Shown here in pieces: positions 10,449 through 19,016 of a stretch of 60,611 nt of DNA. The translations under genes and the position numbers were made by a program. The DNA is taken from contig JAJZAI010000018.1 of assembly GCA_021799495.1 (NCBI GenBank), forward strand, positions 1 to 60,611. Reading direction: 5' to 3'. The notes under the pieces were generated by a model. That model worked only from the letters and a program-made list of their open reading frames with translations, did no database searches and was not told the origin of the DNA. Position 1 is the stretch's first letter. Each line of letters begins with the position of its first letter. The DNA comes from Deltaproteobacteria bacterium. Its GTDB lineage: Bacteria; Desulfobacterota; Binatia; Binatales; Binataceae.

Positions 10449-11447
10449 ATGGAGTTTATTGATCTGCAACTGGCCGAACTGGCCGATCGCGTGCTCGCGG
10501 GCAGCGAACTCGAACGCGCCGAGGCGTTGGCGATTCTGAATTGCCCCGACCATCGGCTGCCCGAGCTGCTTGCGGCGACGCTCAAGGTGCGCGAGGCGGC
10601 GTTCGGCCGCCGCGTCAAAATCTGCATCCTGCGCAACGCGCAGAGCGGCATCTGTCCCGAGGATTGCGGCTACTGCTCGCAATCGCGCGTCTCGCGCGCG
10701 GACATTCCCGTGTACAAGATGCAGAGCGTCGCGGAACTGCACGAGGGGGCGCGCAGCGCCGTCGCCAGCGGCGCCCGCCGCTATTGTATGGTCGGCAGCA
10801 TGCGCGGACCGGCGGAGCGCGATATCGCGCATCTGGAGGAGGCCTGCCGGCGAATTCGCGCCGATTATCCGGAGCTGGAACTGTGCCTTTCGATGGGCCT
10901 GATGGAGCGCGCCCAGGCCGAACGGCTCAAAGCCGCCGGCGCCGGATGGATCAACCACAACCTCAACACCAGCCGCCGCTTCTATCCCGAAATCTGCAGC
11001 ACCCATACTTGGGACGACCGCCTCCGCACGATCGAAAACGTGCGCGCCGCCGGTCTTTCCGTATGCTCGGGCGGAATTATCGGGATGGGCGAAACCGACG
11101 AGGACGTGGTGGACCTCGCCTACGCGACGCGGCGCATCGCGGCCGATTCCGTCCCGGTCAATTTTCTCCATCCGATTCCCGGAACCCCGCTCGAACATGC
11201 GCCGCGGCTCACGCCCGAGCGATGCCTCAAGGCGGCGTGCCTGTTCCGGCTGCTGAATCCGCGCAGCGAAGTCCGCGCGGCGGGCGGCCGCGAGCTGAAT
11301 CTCGGCGCGCGCCAGGGCGAAATCTTCAACGCCGTCAATTCGATTTTCGTCAACGGCTACCTGACCACCGGCGGATGGGCGTACGAGCAGACGCGGGAGT
11401 TGATCGAACGCGCGGGTTTCGAGGTCGAGCCGCCGGCCGCCGCTTGA
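10449..11447 (+). CDS. bioB: Biotin synthase
   Basis: A 332-residue radical SAM enzyme that inserts sulfur into dethiobiotin. The [4Fe-4S] motif is Cys69, Cys73 and Cys76 in GICPEDCGYCSQS. The family blocks VGSMRGP, INHNLNTS, CSGGIIGMGE, NFLHPIPGTP and RAAGGRE (the Arg near the auxiliary [2Fe-2S] cluster) are present. No other biotin gene is in the window. Confidence 0.97.
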   Translation: MEFIDLQLAELADRVLAGSELERAEALAILNCPDHRLPELLAATLKVREAAFGRRVKICILRNAQSGICPEDCGYCSQSRVSRADIPVYKMQSVAELHEGARSAVASGARRYCMVGSMRGPAERDIAHLEEACRRIRADYPELELCLSMGLMERAQAERLKAAGAGWINHNLNTSRRFYPEICSTHTWDDRLRTIENVRAAGLSVCSGGIIGMGETDEDVVDLAYATRRIAADSVPVNFLHPIPGTPLEHAPRLTPERCLKAACLFRLLNPRSEVRAAGGRELNLGARQGEIFNAVNSIFVNGYLTTGGWAYEQTRELIERAGFEVEPPAAA

Positions 11448-11493
11448 GTGAAAATCCTGTACGGCCGCGGGCCGGTTCGGCTATGGTCGCGGC

Positions 11494-12564
11494 ATGGCGC
11501 AGGAGAATTTCGATCGTTCGCGGGCGGCCGCGCTTGCCCGTCAGGTGGGAACCGATTTCGGCGCCGCGCTCGCCGTGGCGCTCGCCTTTATCGGCGACCG
11601 GCTTGGATTGTTCAAGCTGATGGCAGCGGGCGAGGCGATGACGCCGGCGGAAATCGCCGCGCGCTCGGGACTTAACGAACGCTACGTCCGCGAATGGGCG
11701 GCGACGATGGCGGCGGCCGGCTATCTCGACTACCGGCCCGACGGCGGAACGTTCCGGATGGCGCCTGAGCAGGCGATGGTGCTGGCGCGCGAGGACAACA
11801 CCTATTTTACCGGTGGCGCCTTCCAGTACGCGGTCGCCTGCTATCGTCAGATCGGCAAATTGAGCGACGCTTTCCGCAACGGCGGCGGCGTGCCGTTCGT
11901 CGATTTCGGCCCCGATATCGTCGAAGCGATCGAGCGGCTTTTCCATTGCGGCTACGAGGCGTGGGTCGCCGATCAGTGGATTCCCGCCATTCCCGGCCTC
12001 AAAGCGCAACTCGACGCCGGCGCGGACGCGGCGGAGGTCGGATGCGGCGCGGGACAGTGCATCGTGCCGGTCGCGCAGGCTTTTCCCAATTCGCGCTTCG
12101 CCGGCTTCGACGTCGACGCCGCGTCGCTGGATCGGGCGCGGGCGAAAGCCGCGCGCGCGGACCTCGGCGAACGGCTGATGTTCTTTCAGACGCCGGCCGA
12201 AAAAATTCCCGACGCCGATCGCTTTGACCTGATCATGGCGTTCAACTGCATCCACGACATGGCGAATCCGCGCGGCGCGCTGGCCGGAATCCGGCGTGCG
12301 CTCAAGCCGGGCGGAGTCCTGATGTGGTCCGAGGCGGACGCCTCGGACCGGCTCGAAGAGAATCTCACGCCGGTCGGCCGCACGATGTATGGGGCGAGCG
12401 CGATGCATTGCATGACCGTGTCGCTGGCGCAGGGCGGCGAAGGCTTGGGCGCGGTAATCGGCGCGGGACTCGCCCGCGAACTGGCGCTTGAAGCGGGTTT
12501 CGCCAGCTTTGAAAAACTGCCGCTGAAAAACCCGTTTCATCAGGTTTTTGCCGCCCGCAAATAA
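11494..12564 (+). CDS. SAM-dependent class I methyltransferase with N-terminal winged helix
   Basis: A 356-residue protein. Residues 1-100 contain a winged-helix segment (MTPAEIAARSGLNERYVREW), as in plant-type O-methyltransferases and mycobacterial Rv2258c-like proteins. The Rossmann methyltransferase domain follows, with motif I AEVGCGAGQ, FAGFDVDAASL, the acidic FDLIMAFNCIHD and the LKPGGVLMWSE strand. The substrate is unknown. It starts 46 bases after bioB and could be co-transcribed. Confidence 0.82.
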   Translation: MAQENFDRSRAAALARQVGTDFGAALAVALAFIGDRLGLFKLMAAGEAMTPAEIAARSGLNERYVREWAATMAAAGYLDYRPDGGTFRMAPEQAMVLAREDNTYFTGGAFQYAVACYRQIGKLSDAFRNGGGVPFVDFGPDIVEAIERLFHCGYEAWVADQWIPAIPGLKAQLDAGADAAEVGCGAGQCIVPVAQAFPNSRFAGFDVDAASLDRARAKAARADLGERLMFFQTPAEKIPDADRFDLIMAFNCIHDMANPRGALAGIRRALKPGGVLMWSEADASDRLEENLTPVGRTMYGASAMHCMTVSLAQGGEGLGAVIGAGLARELALEAGFASFEKLPLKNPFHQVFAARK

Positions 12565-12615
12565 TCGCGGCGGCGGCCGAATACGGTTCCGGTCGTTGGC
12601 GGGCGGAGATGACGC

Positions 12616-13236
12616 TTATGCCCGCGGATTCGGGCGCGCGAACGGCATCAGAATCCCGATCCATACGAATCCCATCAGGTACGCCGCCCATAGATCGCTT
12701 GGCCAGTGCGCGCCGAGCACGATTCGCGCGCACGCGCCGATTATCAACGCCAGCTTGACGAGCACGACAATCACCGTCTTCATCGCAAACCGCGGGCGGG
12801 TCCAGGCCAGCACTCCGATATAGCCGAAAGTCGCCATGTAGATCAGTCCGAATATCGACGGAAAGGCGTAACCTTTCGGATGACCGACGACGCGGATCAA
12901 ATCCGCCGCCGGACGCGGCTGCGCGATATGCGGCGAAATCCATACGCCGAAACCCCAGAGCCCGAAGAACACCGGCAGCGATACCAACGCCGCCCGCCAG
13001 CCGTCGAGCGCCCACGCCGCGATCATCGTCAGGCCCAACAGCGCGAAGCACCACGGCATGTCGGCGGTTTGCGTGATCCATTGCGCCCATCCGGGCGGAC
13101 CGGCGAGCGCGGATTGCACGGCTTTGGCGATCGCGAGATCGGTCGGAAAATAGGGCGCGCGCGACGCGGCGAAACAAACGATCGCGCTCGCGATCGCGCC
13201 GAGGACGATCAGCGCCAGGGATTTCGTTGTGTACAT
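12616..13236 (-). CDS. PAP2-superfamily membrane phosphatase-like protein, degenerate active site
   Basis: A 206-residue polytopic membrane protein with five or six hydrophobic helices. The phosphatase signature is only partly kept. Motif 1 has RP (QPRPAADL) but lacks the Lys six residues before. Motif 2 reads PSIFG where active enzymes have PSGH, so the catalytic His is missing. Motif 3 ARIVLGAHWPSD keeps Arg, His and Asp. It begins 25 bases after the sigma-factor gene and is probably in the same operon. Confidence 0.7.
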   Translation of the reverse strand: MYTTKSLALIVLGAIASAIVCFAASRAPYFPTDLAIAKAVQSALAGPPGWAQWITQTADMPWCFALLGLTMIAAWALDGWRAALVSLPVFFGLWGFGVWISPHIAQPRPAADLIRVVGHPKGYAFPSIFGLIYMATFGYIGVLAWTRPRFAMKTVIVVLVKLALIIGACARIVLGAHWPSDLWAAYLMGFVWIGILMPFARPNPRA

Positions 13237-13261
13237 ACCTCACACAGTCCGGCGAAACAGG

Positions 13262-14509
13262 TCAGCCGCATTCGCGGCGGCGCGCTTCAGCAAGGCGGCG
13301 CTCGAGGAAACGGCGCTCGGGTTCGCCGCCGACCAATTCGAGCGCGGCGGAATAGGCCGCTATCGCGTCAGCCCATCGCCCGAGCCGGCGCAGCAAGTCC
13401 GCGCGGGTGGCCGGGAGCAGATAGTATCCGCGCAACTCGCCGCGCGCTTCAAGTTGGCCGAGCAGCGCGAGACCGGCGGCCGGGCCCTTGGCCATCGCGA
13501 CCGCGGCCGCGTGGTTCAACTCGACCACCGGCGACGGCGCCGCCGCCAGCAGTTTTTGGTAAAGCGCGACGATTTCCGGCCAGTCGGTTTCGGCCGCGCT
13601 GGCGGCGCGCATGTGCACGGCGGCGATCGCGGCCTGGATCGCGTACGGTCCGCCGTGCTCGCCCGCCGCCGCGAGTTCGCGCAGGCCCTCAGCGGTTTTC
13701 GTCCGGTCCCAGAGCGCGCGATTCTGCTCTTCGAGCAGCACCAGGTCGCCCGCGCTATCGGCTCGCGCTTCGCGCCGCCCATCATGCAGCAGCATCAGCG
13801 CGAGCAGTCCGTGCGGCTCCGCTTCGGCGGGCATCAGCGCGACGAGCATCCTGCCCAGCCGGATCGCTTCAGCGCACAAGCCGGCGCGCGTCAGCGCCTC
13901 GCCCCGGCTGGCGGCGTAACCTTCGTTGAAGACCAGATAGATTACCGCCATCGCGGCCGCCAACCGCTCGCCCATCGCTTCCGGCGGCGGAACTTCATAG
14001 GGAATTTTCGCCGCGCTGATTTTGCGCCTGGCCCGCACCAGCCGCTGCGCCATCGTCGCCGCGGGTGTCAGAAAGGCGCGTGCGATTTCCTCGGTCGAAA
14101 GTCCGCACAGCGTGCGGAGCGCCAGCGCCACCTGCGCCTCGGGAGCGAGCGCGGGATGGCAGCAGGTGAAGATCAGCCGCAAGCGATCGTCGCCGGCCGC
14201 GCCGCCGTCCACCGCGGCGTCGCTGGAATCCTGCCGTTCGTTTTCCTGGAAAGCGAGAACGTCGCCGAGCCGATCGGCGAAGCGCGCGTCGCGGCGCATC
14301 CGATCGATCGCCTTGTGCCGCGCCGCGCCGATAATCCACGCACGTGGGTTGCGCGGCGTTCCTTCGCGCGGCCATTGTTCGAGCGCGGCGGCGAACGCCT
14401 CCTGCGTCACGTCTTCGGCGAGCTCGAAATCGCCGATCAGCCGGATCAGTGTGGCCAGGATTCGGCCGAATTCCTCGCGATAGAGCCGTTCTATGCCGCC
14501 CTCGCCCAT
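13262..14509 (-). CDS. ECF RNA polymerase sigma factor with C-terminal TPR-like domain (ECF42 type)
   Basis: A 415-residue protein with sigma region 2 ([36 protein letters not shown]) and region 4 ([31 protein letters not shown]). The 200-residue helical C-terminus has the family marker [11 protein letters not shown] and [11 protein letters not shown]. This architecture is typical of the ECF42 class, which lacks an anti-sigma factor and sits next to YCII/DGPF-domain genes. Here the YCII gene is 51 bases upstream. Confidence 0.92.
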   Translation of the reverse strand: MGEGGIERLYREEFGRILATLIRLIGDFELAEDVTQEAFAAALEQWPREGTPRNPRAWIIGAARHKAIDRMRRDARFADRLGDVLAFQENERQDSSDAAVDGGAAGDDRLRLIFTCCHPALAPEAQVALALRTLCGLSTEEIARAFLTPAATMAQRLVRARRKISAAKIPYEVPPPEAMGERLAAAMAVIYLVFNEGYAASRGEALTRAGLCAEAIRLGRMLVALMPAEAEPHGLLALMLLHDGRREARADSAGDLVLLEEQNRALWDRTKTAEGLRELAAAGEHGGPYAIQAAIAAVHMRAASAAETDWPEIVALYQKLLAAAPSPVVELNHAAAVAMAKGPAAGLALLGQLEARGELRGYYLLPATRADLLRRLGRWADAIAAYSAALELVGGEPERRFLERRLAEARRRECG

Positions 14510-14560
14510 GCCGGCGCCGTCAAGCGGGAGCTTATCCCGCCGGGCGGCGCCGGGCCAGCG

Positions 14561-14902
14561 TTACATCGTCCAGACCGGCCGGACTTCGATCGAGCCGAAG
14601 CGCGCGCCGGGGATGCGCGCGGCGATCACGACTGCTTCATCAAGGTTCGCCGCTTCGACCAGGTAGTAGCCGCCAAGCTGCTCCTTGGTTTCGGCGTAGG
14701 GGCCATCGATGGTCAGCGTCTTGCCGTCGCGCACGCGGACGGTGGTCGCAGTGGCGGCGGGTTGCAGGCGGTCGCCGGCCTTGAATTTGCCGGCTTTCAC
14801 GATTTCCTGCGTGAAGGTCATGTACTCGCCGAGGACCTTTTGCATCTCCTCGGCTCCCGGTTGCCGGCTTTCGTCCTGATAGATGAGCAGCATGTACTGC
14901 AT
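14561..14902 (-). CDS. YCII-related (DGPF) domain protein
   Basis: A 113-residue YCII-fold protein starting MQYMLLIYQDE and containing the diagnostic DGPYAETKEQLGGYYLVEA block. Such proteins are regularly encoded beside ECF42-type sigma factors and are thought to belong to their regulon. It precedes the sigma gene on the minus strand and is the probable first gene of that operon. Confidence 0.92.
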   Translation of the reverse strand: MQYMLLIYQDESRQPGAEEMQKVLGEYMTFTQEIVKAGKFKAGDRLQPAATATTVRVRDGKTLTIDGPYAETKEQLGGYYLVEAANLDEAVVIAARIPGARFGSIEVRPVWTM

Positions 14903-15007
14903 GGTTCGCCTCCTGCTGATGTCGCGAGATTACATCGCATAGTCGAACGGCGCCCGGCCGGATCGGCATCGGGACAGCGCGGCGGACGAAAAATTTTCCG
15001 GCGCCGC

Positions 15008-15037
15008 AAAACGGGCGCGGGATTGCCCCCGCGCCCG
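15008..15037 (-). terminator. Rho-independent terminator after the secreted protein gene
   Basis: A perfect 10-bp inverted repeat (CGGGCGCGGG / CCCGCGCCCG, 6-base loop at 15022-15027) is followed by TTTT when read on the minus strand. It lies 28 bases past the stop of the minus-strand gene at 15066. Confidence 0.75.
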
Positions 15038-15065
15038 CGCGATTCGTCGTAGCGGTTGGCGCGCC

Positions 15066-15638
15066 TTACGGCGTATAAGAACCCGAACCGGATCCGGCGT
15101 TGGCGCCGAAGTATCCGTAGCCGTCGGTTGCGGAGGTGTCGGTCAAGATTTGAAAGGTGAAATTGTCGGTTTCGGTCCCCGAGACGTTGGCGTATTTGCC
15201 GGTTCCGCCAAACAGCGTCACGGTTTGTTGGCCAGCCCCCGCGCCGGTGCTCGTGTCAAGGCATTCGGTCGCCGAACTCGGATAAGAATAGACTTGGTTA
15301 AGCGTCGCGTCATAAGTGCCGACCGTGATTCCTCCGACCAGATTGTAGGTCTCTCCCGGGGTGACGCCGTCCGGAAGCGTGCAAGTCTTTCCCGCGTCAA
15401 CGTACTCGGTGACGCTTTGGCCGGTGAAGGCGCCGCCTGCGGTCGATCGACCTTGAAAGGTGGTAATTGAGGCCTGTACCGAACCGTCAAAGCTGAATGC
15501 GGTGTTGATAAAACTGCCGGCGAATTTGGTTTTGTACTTGATCGTCTTCGGCGACGCTTTCGCCATCGAAACCGAAGCCATCGCGGCCAGCGCGAAGCCG
15601 ACGCCGATGATTGCGATCGCCATTCGTTGAGTTTTCAT
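15066..15638 (-). CDS. Secreted protein of unknown function
   Basis: A 190-residue protein with a clear signal peptide (MKTQRMAIAIIGVGFALAAM..., cleaved around residue 26-28). The mature part is rich in Thr, Ser and Gly and predicted all-beta, with two Cys pairs possible. A ribosome site AGAGGAG precedes the ATG. The phrase LFGGTGKYANVSGT resembles lipocalin-like or allene-oxide-cyclase-like secreted beta proteins (GGTGKYAGASG), but this is weak. Its promoter must lie in the AT-rich region upstream. Confidence 0.7.
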   Translation of the reverse strand: MKTQRMAIAIIGVGFALAAMASVSMAKASPKTIKYKTKFAGSFINTAFSFDGSVQASITTFQGRSTAGGAFTGQSVTEYVDAGKTCTLPDGVTPGETYNLVGGITVGTYDATLNQVYSYPSSATECLDTSTGAGAGQQTVTLFGGTGKYANVSGTETDNFTFQILTDTSATDGYGYFGANAGSGSGSYTP

Positions 15639-15970
15639 GCCCGTGTTTCTCCTCTGTTCGTTGCATTTGCATAAGACTGGTAAAAATTATTGCTCGTTAG
15701 CTAATTTAACACGTTAATACCTGCAATTAATCCATATCGCCGTCTAAAAGATTAATATAAAAAGATTTAGAGATTATGTATGCTAATACAAAATTTTAAG
15801 CCTTAATAAATAGTGATGATATCTTTTAGGAAGCAATATTGGGATGGCAACTCTCTTGAATCGCTGTTCGATCAAAGCGGCGATCCGTTCAGGATCGCTT
15901 GACTCGGCGCGGACAATCCGAAACCATCGCGCGACCACTCAATCGCTCGGAAAGGGGATCGCGCTTCCAG
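15639..15970. promoter_or_regulatory. AT-rich divergent intergenic control region
   Basis: The 332 bases between the divergent secreted protein gene and the Spy-like gene have no gene. Positions 15660-15845 are strongly AT-rich in contrast to the flanking GC-rich sequence, with A/T runs and several TATAAT/TAATAT-like hexamers on both strands, such as the stretch TTAATATAAAAAG. It probably holds the promoters of both flanking genes and may bind a silencer or nucleoid protein. No single promoter can be chosen with confidence. Confidence 0.55.
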
Positions 15971-16510
15971 ATGAAATGTTTGAGAATTCCGGTCACAGTA
16001 GCGGCCGTCGCATGCTGTATCGCGCTGGCGATGCCCGCGCGCGCGCAGAACCAATCGTCAGCGCCCGCCAAAGCCCAAGGCCACGCGCCGACGCAGAAGC
16101 AGCTCGATATCAAGGCTGCGCGCGCCGAACGCAAGGCGATCGTCGGTCAGAACATGGACTTGACTCCTGCGGAAGCGAAGGCGTTTTGGCCGCTTTACGA
16201 CCAATATGAAGCCAAAATGGACAAAATCGAGGACCGTCATATCCGCGAGGTTCGGGATTTCGCGCGCCACTATGCGAGCCTGACGGAAGCGGACGCGAAG
16301 CAAAAGCTCGACGAGACGGTCGCGATCGCGCAGGCACGCATCGATGTGCAAAGGGCATTCATCCCCAAATTCCGGGCGGTGATGCCGCAGGTGAAGGTGA
16401 CGCGATTCTTCCAGATCGACAACAAGCTGCACGCCCTGGTGCAATGCCAGATTGCGCAGATGGTGCCGCTGGCGCGTTCGGCGGGATCGTCCGAAAGCGG
16501 AGACCTTTAA
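15971..16510 (+). CDS. Periplasmic Spy/CpxP-like helical protein
   Basis: A 179-residue protein with a signal peptide ending at MPARAQ, then a long helical region containing LTPAEAKAFWPLYDQYEAKM and FFQIDNKLHALVQCQIAQ. This pattern is common in periplasmic proteins related to Spy/CpxP LTxxQ-type chaperones. The ATG at 15971 gives the signal sequence; the frame is open 72 bases further up without a signal peptide. The bidirectional terminator at 16591 closes it. Confidence 0.7.
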   Translation: MKCLRIPVTVAAVACCIALAMPARAQNQSSAPAKAQGHAPTQKQLDIKAARAERKAIVGQNMDLTPAEAKAFWPLYDQYEAKMDKIEDRHIREVRDFARHYASLTEADAKQKLDETVAIAQARIDVQRAFIPKFRAVMPQVKVTRFFQIDNKLHALVQCQIAQMVPLARSAGSSESGDL

Positions 16511-16590
16511 CTCGAACGATAGTTGTAAGGGCTGATTCGGCCGCTCGCGCGGAAACGCCGCGGCTAGCGCAAAATCAGCCGGCTCCAATT

Positions 16591-16635
16591 AAAAAAGGCC
16601 GCTCGAACCGGTGCGCAGGTTCGGGCGGCCTTTTT
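16591..16635. terminator. Bidirectional rho-independent terminator
   Basis: AAAAAGGCCGC-T-CGAACC pairs with GGTTCG-G-GCGGCCTTTTT around an 8-base loop, giving a 17-bp stem with one mismatch flanked by A and T runs. It lies between the Spy-like gene (plus) and the short Arg-rich gene and dac (minus) and can end both. Confidence 0.9.
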
Positions 16636-16652
16636 GGCGTTCCGCGTTCCGG

Positions 16653-16784
16653 CTAGCGGGCGGCGCGCCGGATTCGCGTCCGGCGCATCCGACGCTGGCG
16701 GGCTTTGACCTGCGTCGGATCGGTCCGGCGTTTGCGCGCGAGTTTATGGTTGCGGCGGTTACGTTGTCGCGATGCGGGCGTCAT
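16653..16784 (-). CDS. 43-residue Arg-rich small protein
   Basis: A short reading frame encodes 43 residues, 16 Arg and 3 Lys, starting MTPASRQRNRRNHKLARKRR and ending RRAAR. An AGGAG ribosome site sits 5 bases before the ATG. It starts 18 bases after the carboxypeptidase gene and ends just before the bidirectional terminator, so it has all signs of a translated operon member. Composition suggests RNA or ribosome binding, like the small basic proteins bTHX or the mycobacterial bS22 type, but no clear family match can be claimed. Confidence 0.65.
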   Translation of the reverse strand: MTPASRQRNRRNHKLARKRRTDPTQVKARQRRMRRTRIRRAAR

Positions 16785-16802
16785 GGTTACTCCTGCAAAT
16801 CT

Positions 16803-18050
16803 TTATTTTGGATCCGGCATTGTAGCCGATGGAGCGTCGGAGCGAATAGTGGTGGCGCTCAGCGTCGCCGGCGCCATCCCGACCGCGACCGGCGAATATA
16901 CGTCAACTTTGGTCAGCACTTCCGATCCATCCATCACCGCCACTTTGCCGAGCAAAGTTCCTGCGGGCAACGGCCCCGTGACGACGCTGGGACCCTCGTA
17001 ATCGTAATGAATATCCGCCGCCGGCCGTTTCGGCATCAGGATCGACAGGTTGTTTTCGGGCACGGGATGGATGGTTTGGCCGTTGTCGAGCCGCACGACC
17101 GCGGGCAGCGTCTGCCCGACGCGCAAAACTTCGACTTTTTGGAAATTGTTGAAACCCCAATCGAGCAATTTGGCGCTTTGAATAAACCGTTCGGGATTGT
17201 TCGGCGCGCCAAGGATGATTGAAATCAGGCGCATATCGCCGCGCTTCGCCGTCGCGGCCAGGTTGAAGCCGGCTTCATAGGTAAAACCGGTCTTGAGCCC
17301 GTCGCATCCGTAGTAGTGTCCGATTAGATGATTGGTGTTGTGCAGAAACGCCACGCCGCCGTCGAACTCGGCGGTTTGCAGCGACGACCATTGGAGCAGA
17401 TTGGTGGTATGAATCAGCGCCCGCGCCAGCGTCGCCAGATCGAGCGCGCTCGTCCGATCGACGTCATGCATCGGACGCGGCGGCAGGCCGTCCACGGTTT
17501 CGTAATGGGTGTCGGTCATGCCGAGTTGCGCGGCTTTCGCGTTCATCAGCCGCACCGCGCCGTCGATGTAGCCGCCGCCCACGGTTTCGCCGATCGCGAC
17601 CGCCGCGTCGTTCGCCGATTTGATCAACGCCGCCTTCATCAGCTCGCCGAGCGGATAGACCTGCCCTTCGCGCAGGCCCAGGCGCGATCCGCCGGTCATC
17701 GCCGACCGATATGAAATCCGCACCGGCGTGTTGTACGAGAGCCGCCCGGATTTGATCGCGTCGGTCGTGACCAGCAGCAGCATCATTTTCGCCATCGACG
17801 CCGGCGGCCATGAAAGATTCGGATTCACCGCGTACAGAACCCGGCCGGTGTCGGCGTCTTCAAGCAGCGCCGCGTGATACATCACGGCCGGCGCGTGATG
17901 GACCCGGCGATGGCGATGATGATGCGAGTGATGGTAACGCGACCAATAGGTCGCGTGCGCCGCCGACGCCGCCGCCAGCACGGCCGCGATCGCGAACGTG
18001 AATAAACCGGCGCACAGCCGGCGCTTTGACTTCCAGCGATTTTCCGCCAC
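16803..18050 (-). CDS. D-alanyl-D-alanine carboxypeptidase (DacA/PBP5 type, S11)
   Basis: A 415-residue exported penicillin-binding protein that trims peptidoglycan pentapeptides. All three motifs are present: SMAK (85-88), SAN (145-147) and KTG (253-255). A signal anchor covers residues 10-33. Directly after it comes an unusual His-rich stretch, about residues 40-59, with 9 His. The GTG at 18050 was chosen because GGAGG lies seven bases upstream; an ATG at 18086 in the same frame has no good ribosome site. The C-terminal beta domain is present. It follows the TPR gene by 44 bases. Confidence 0.93.
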   Translation of the reverse strand: MAENRWKSKRRLCAGLFTFAIAAVLAAASAAHATYWSRYHHSHHHRHRRVHHAPAVMYHAALLEDADTGRVLYAVNPNLSWPPASMAKMMLLLVTTDAIKSGRLSYNTPVRISYRSAMTGGSRLGLREGQVYPLGELMKAALIKSANDAAVAIGETVGGGYIDGAVRLMNAKAAQLGMTDTHYETVDGLPPRPMHDVDRTSALDLATLARALIHTTNLLQWSSLQTAEFDGGVAFLHNTNHLIGHYYGCDGLKTGFTYEAGFNLAATAKRGDMRLISIILGAPNNPERFIQSAKLLDWGFNNFQKVEVLRVGQTLPAVVRLDNGQTIHPVPENNLSILMPKRPAADIHYDYEGPSVVTGPLPAGTLLGKVAVMDGSEVLTKVDVYSPVAVGMAPATLSATTIRSDAPSATMPDPK

Positions 18051-18094
18051 CTCATCCCCTCCACAAGCGTTCGCCGGCGCTTCCATGCGCGGCG

Positions 18095-18928
18095 TCAGGG
18101 CGCATGCGCCAAACCCGTCAGGCGCGGCGGCCCTTTGATTTCGCCACGTTCGATGCGATCGAGAATCGCGAGATTCGCGCGCGCTGGCGCATACTGCGGA
18201 TTGGCGTTGGCCAACGCCGTCCATTCGTCATGGGCGCGCGCGAAATTCCCCTGCTCGGCATAGATCACGCCCAACTGATTGCGCGCGTCGATCTGGTCCG
18301 GATCGAGCTTGAGCGACAACAGCATCTCCTGCTGTGCATCGTTGTACATCCCGAGCCGCTCGTAAGCCAGCGCGAGATTGAAATGGGTCTCCGGATGGTA
18401 GGGGCCGAGCAATTCCGCCAGCCGCAACACCGCTGCCGCGTCGCCATAGCGATCTTCGCCGAGATACAGCAGCCCCATGTTGAGAAAAAGCTGCCAGTCG
18501 CTGAGGCCGAGATCGACCGCCTTTTGATAATCGGCCAGCTCGCCGCGATGGTCGCCGGTCATGCCGAGAGCGAAACCAAGATGGTAATAGGCAAGCGCGT
18601 TATCCGGATGCTCATGGATGACGATTTCGTGGCGGCGAATCGCGGCCGGATAGTCTTCCATGCCCAGATAATAGTCCGCGAGCGGATCGCAGACCTGTTC
18701 GTCGATTTCGCGGCCCGCCCAAACTTTAGCGGGAGACGAGCCAAGCGTCACCGCGATGGTCAACGCCAGCACGATAAGCAATTGGACGGCGCGGGTCGGC
18801 AATAACTCAGCCAAGAATCCGGCCCGTGTCGAACTCCCGAACGCGGGCGAGAGGAGCTTAGCGCACTTTGAACTGTCGCAAAAGGGATTTTCGCCCCACG
18901 GCGCCGTTGCAAACGCAAAAACGCCCAC
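18095..18928 (-). CDS. TPR-repeat protein, membrane-anchored or exported
   Basis: A protein of up to 277 residues with about five tetratricopeptide repeats (for example ALAYYHLGFALGMTGDHRGE and THFNLALAYERLGMYNDAQ). A hydrophobic segment near residues 45-70 (LLIVLALTIAVTLG) probably acts as a signal or anchor. The start is uncertain: the GTG at 18928 gives a long N-terminus, and a TTG just before the hydrophobic segment (LPTRAVQLL) is possible. It probably works in the envelope with the downstream carboxypeptidase. Confidence 0.75.
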   Translation of the reverse strand: MGVFAFATAPWGENPFCDSSKCAKLLSPAFGSSTRAGFLAELLPTRAVQLLIVLALTIAVTLGSSPAKVWAGREIDEQVCDPLADYYLGMEDYPAAIRRHEIVIHEHPDNALAYYHLGFALGMTGDHRGELADYQKAVDLGLSDWQLFLNMGLLYLGEDRYGDAAAVLRLAELLGPYHPETHFNLALAYERLGMYNDAQQEMLLSLKLDPDQIDARNQLGVIYAEQGNFARAHDEWTALANANPQYAPARANLAILDRIERGEIKGPPRLTGLAHAP

Positions 18929-19016
18929 ATGGCCACGACCCGCGCCAATTAAGGCTCGGTATCGCGGCCTATGCGGACGTATTGCTAACTGACGGCGTTG
19001 CTGACGAACGACGCAA

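Noticed and set aside
13229-15052. 607-residue plus-strand open frame
   Set aside because: Antisense to the ECF sigma and YCII genes, both certain; its protein is Arg-rich and motif-free.
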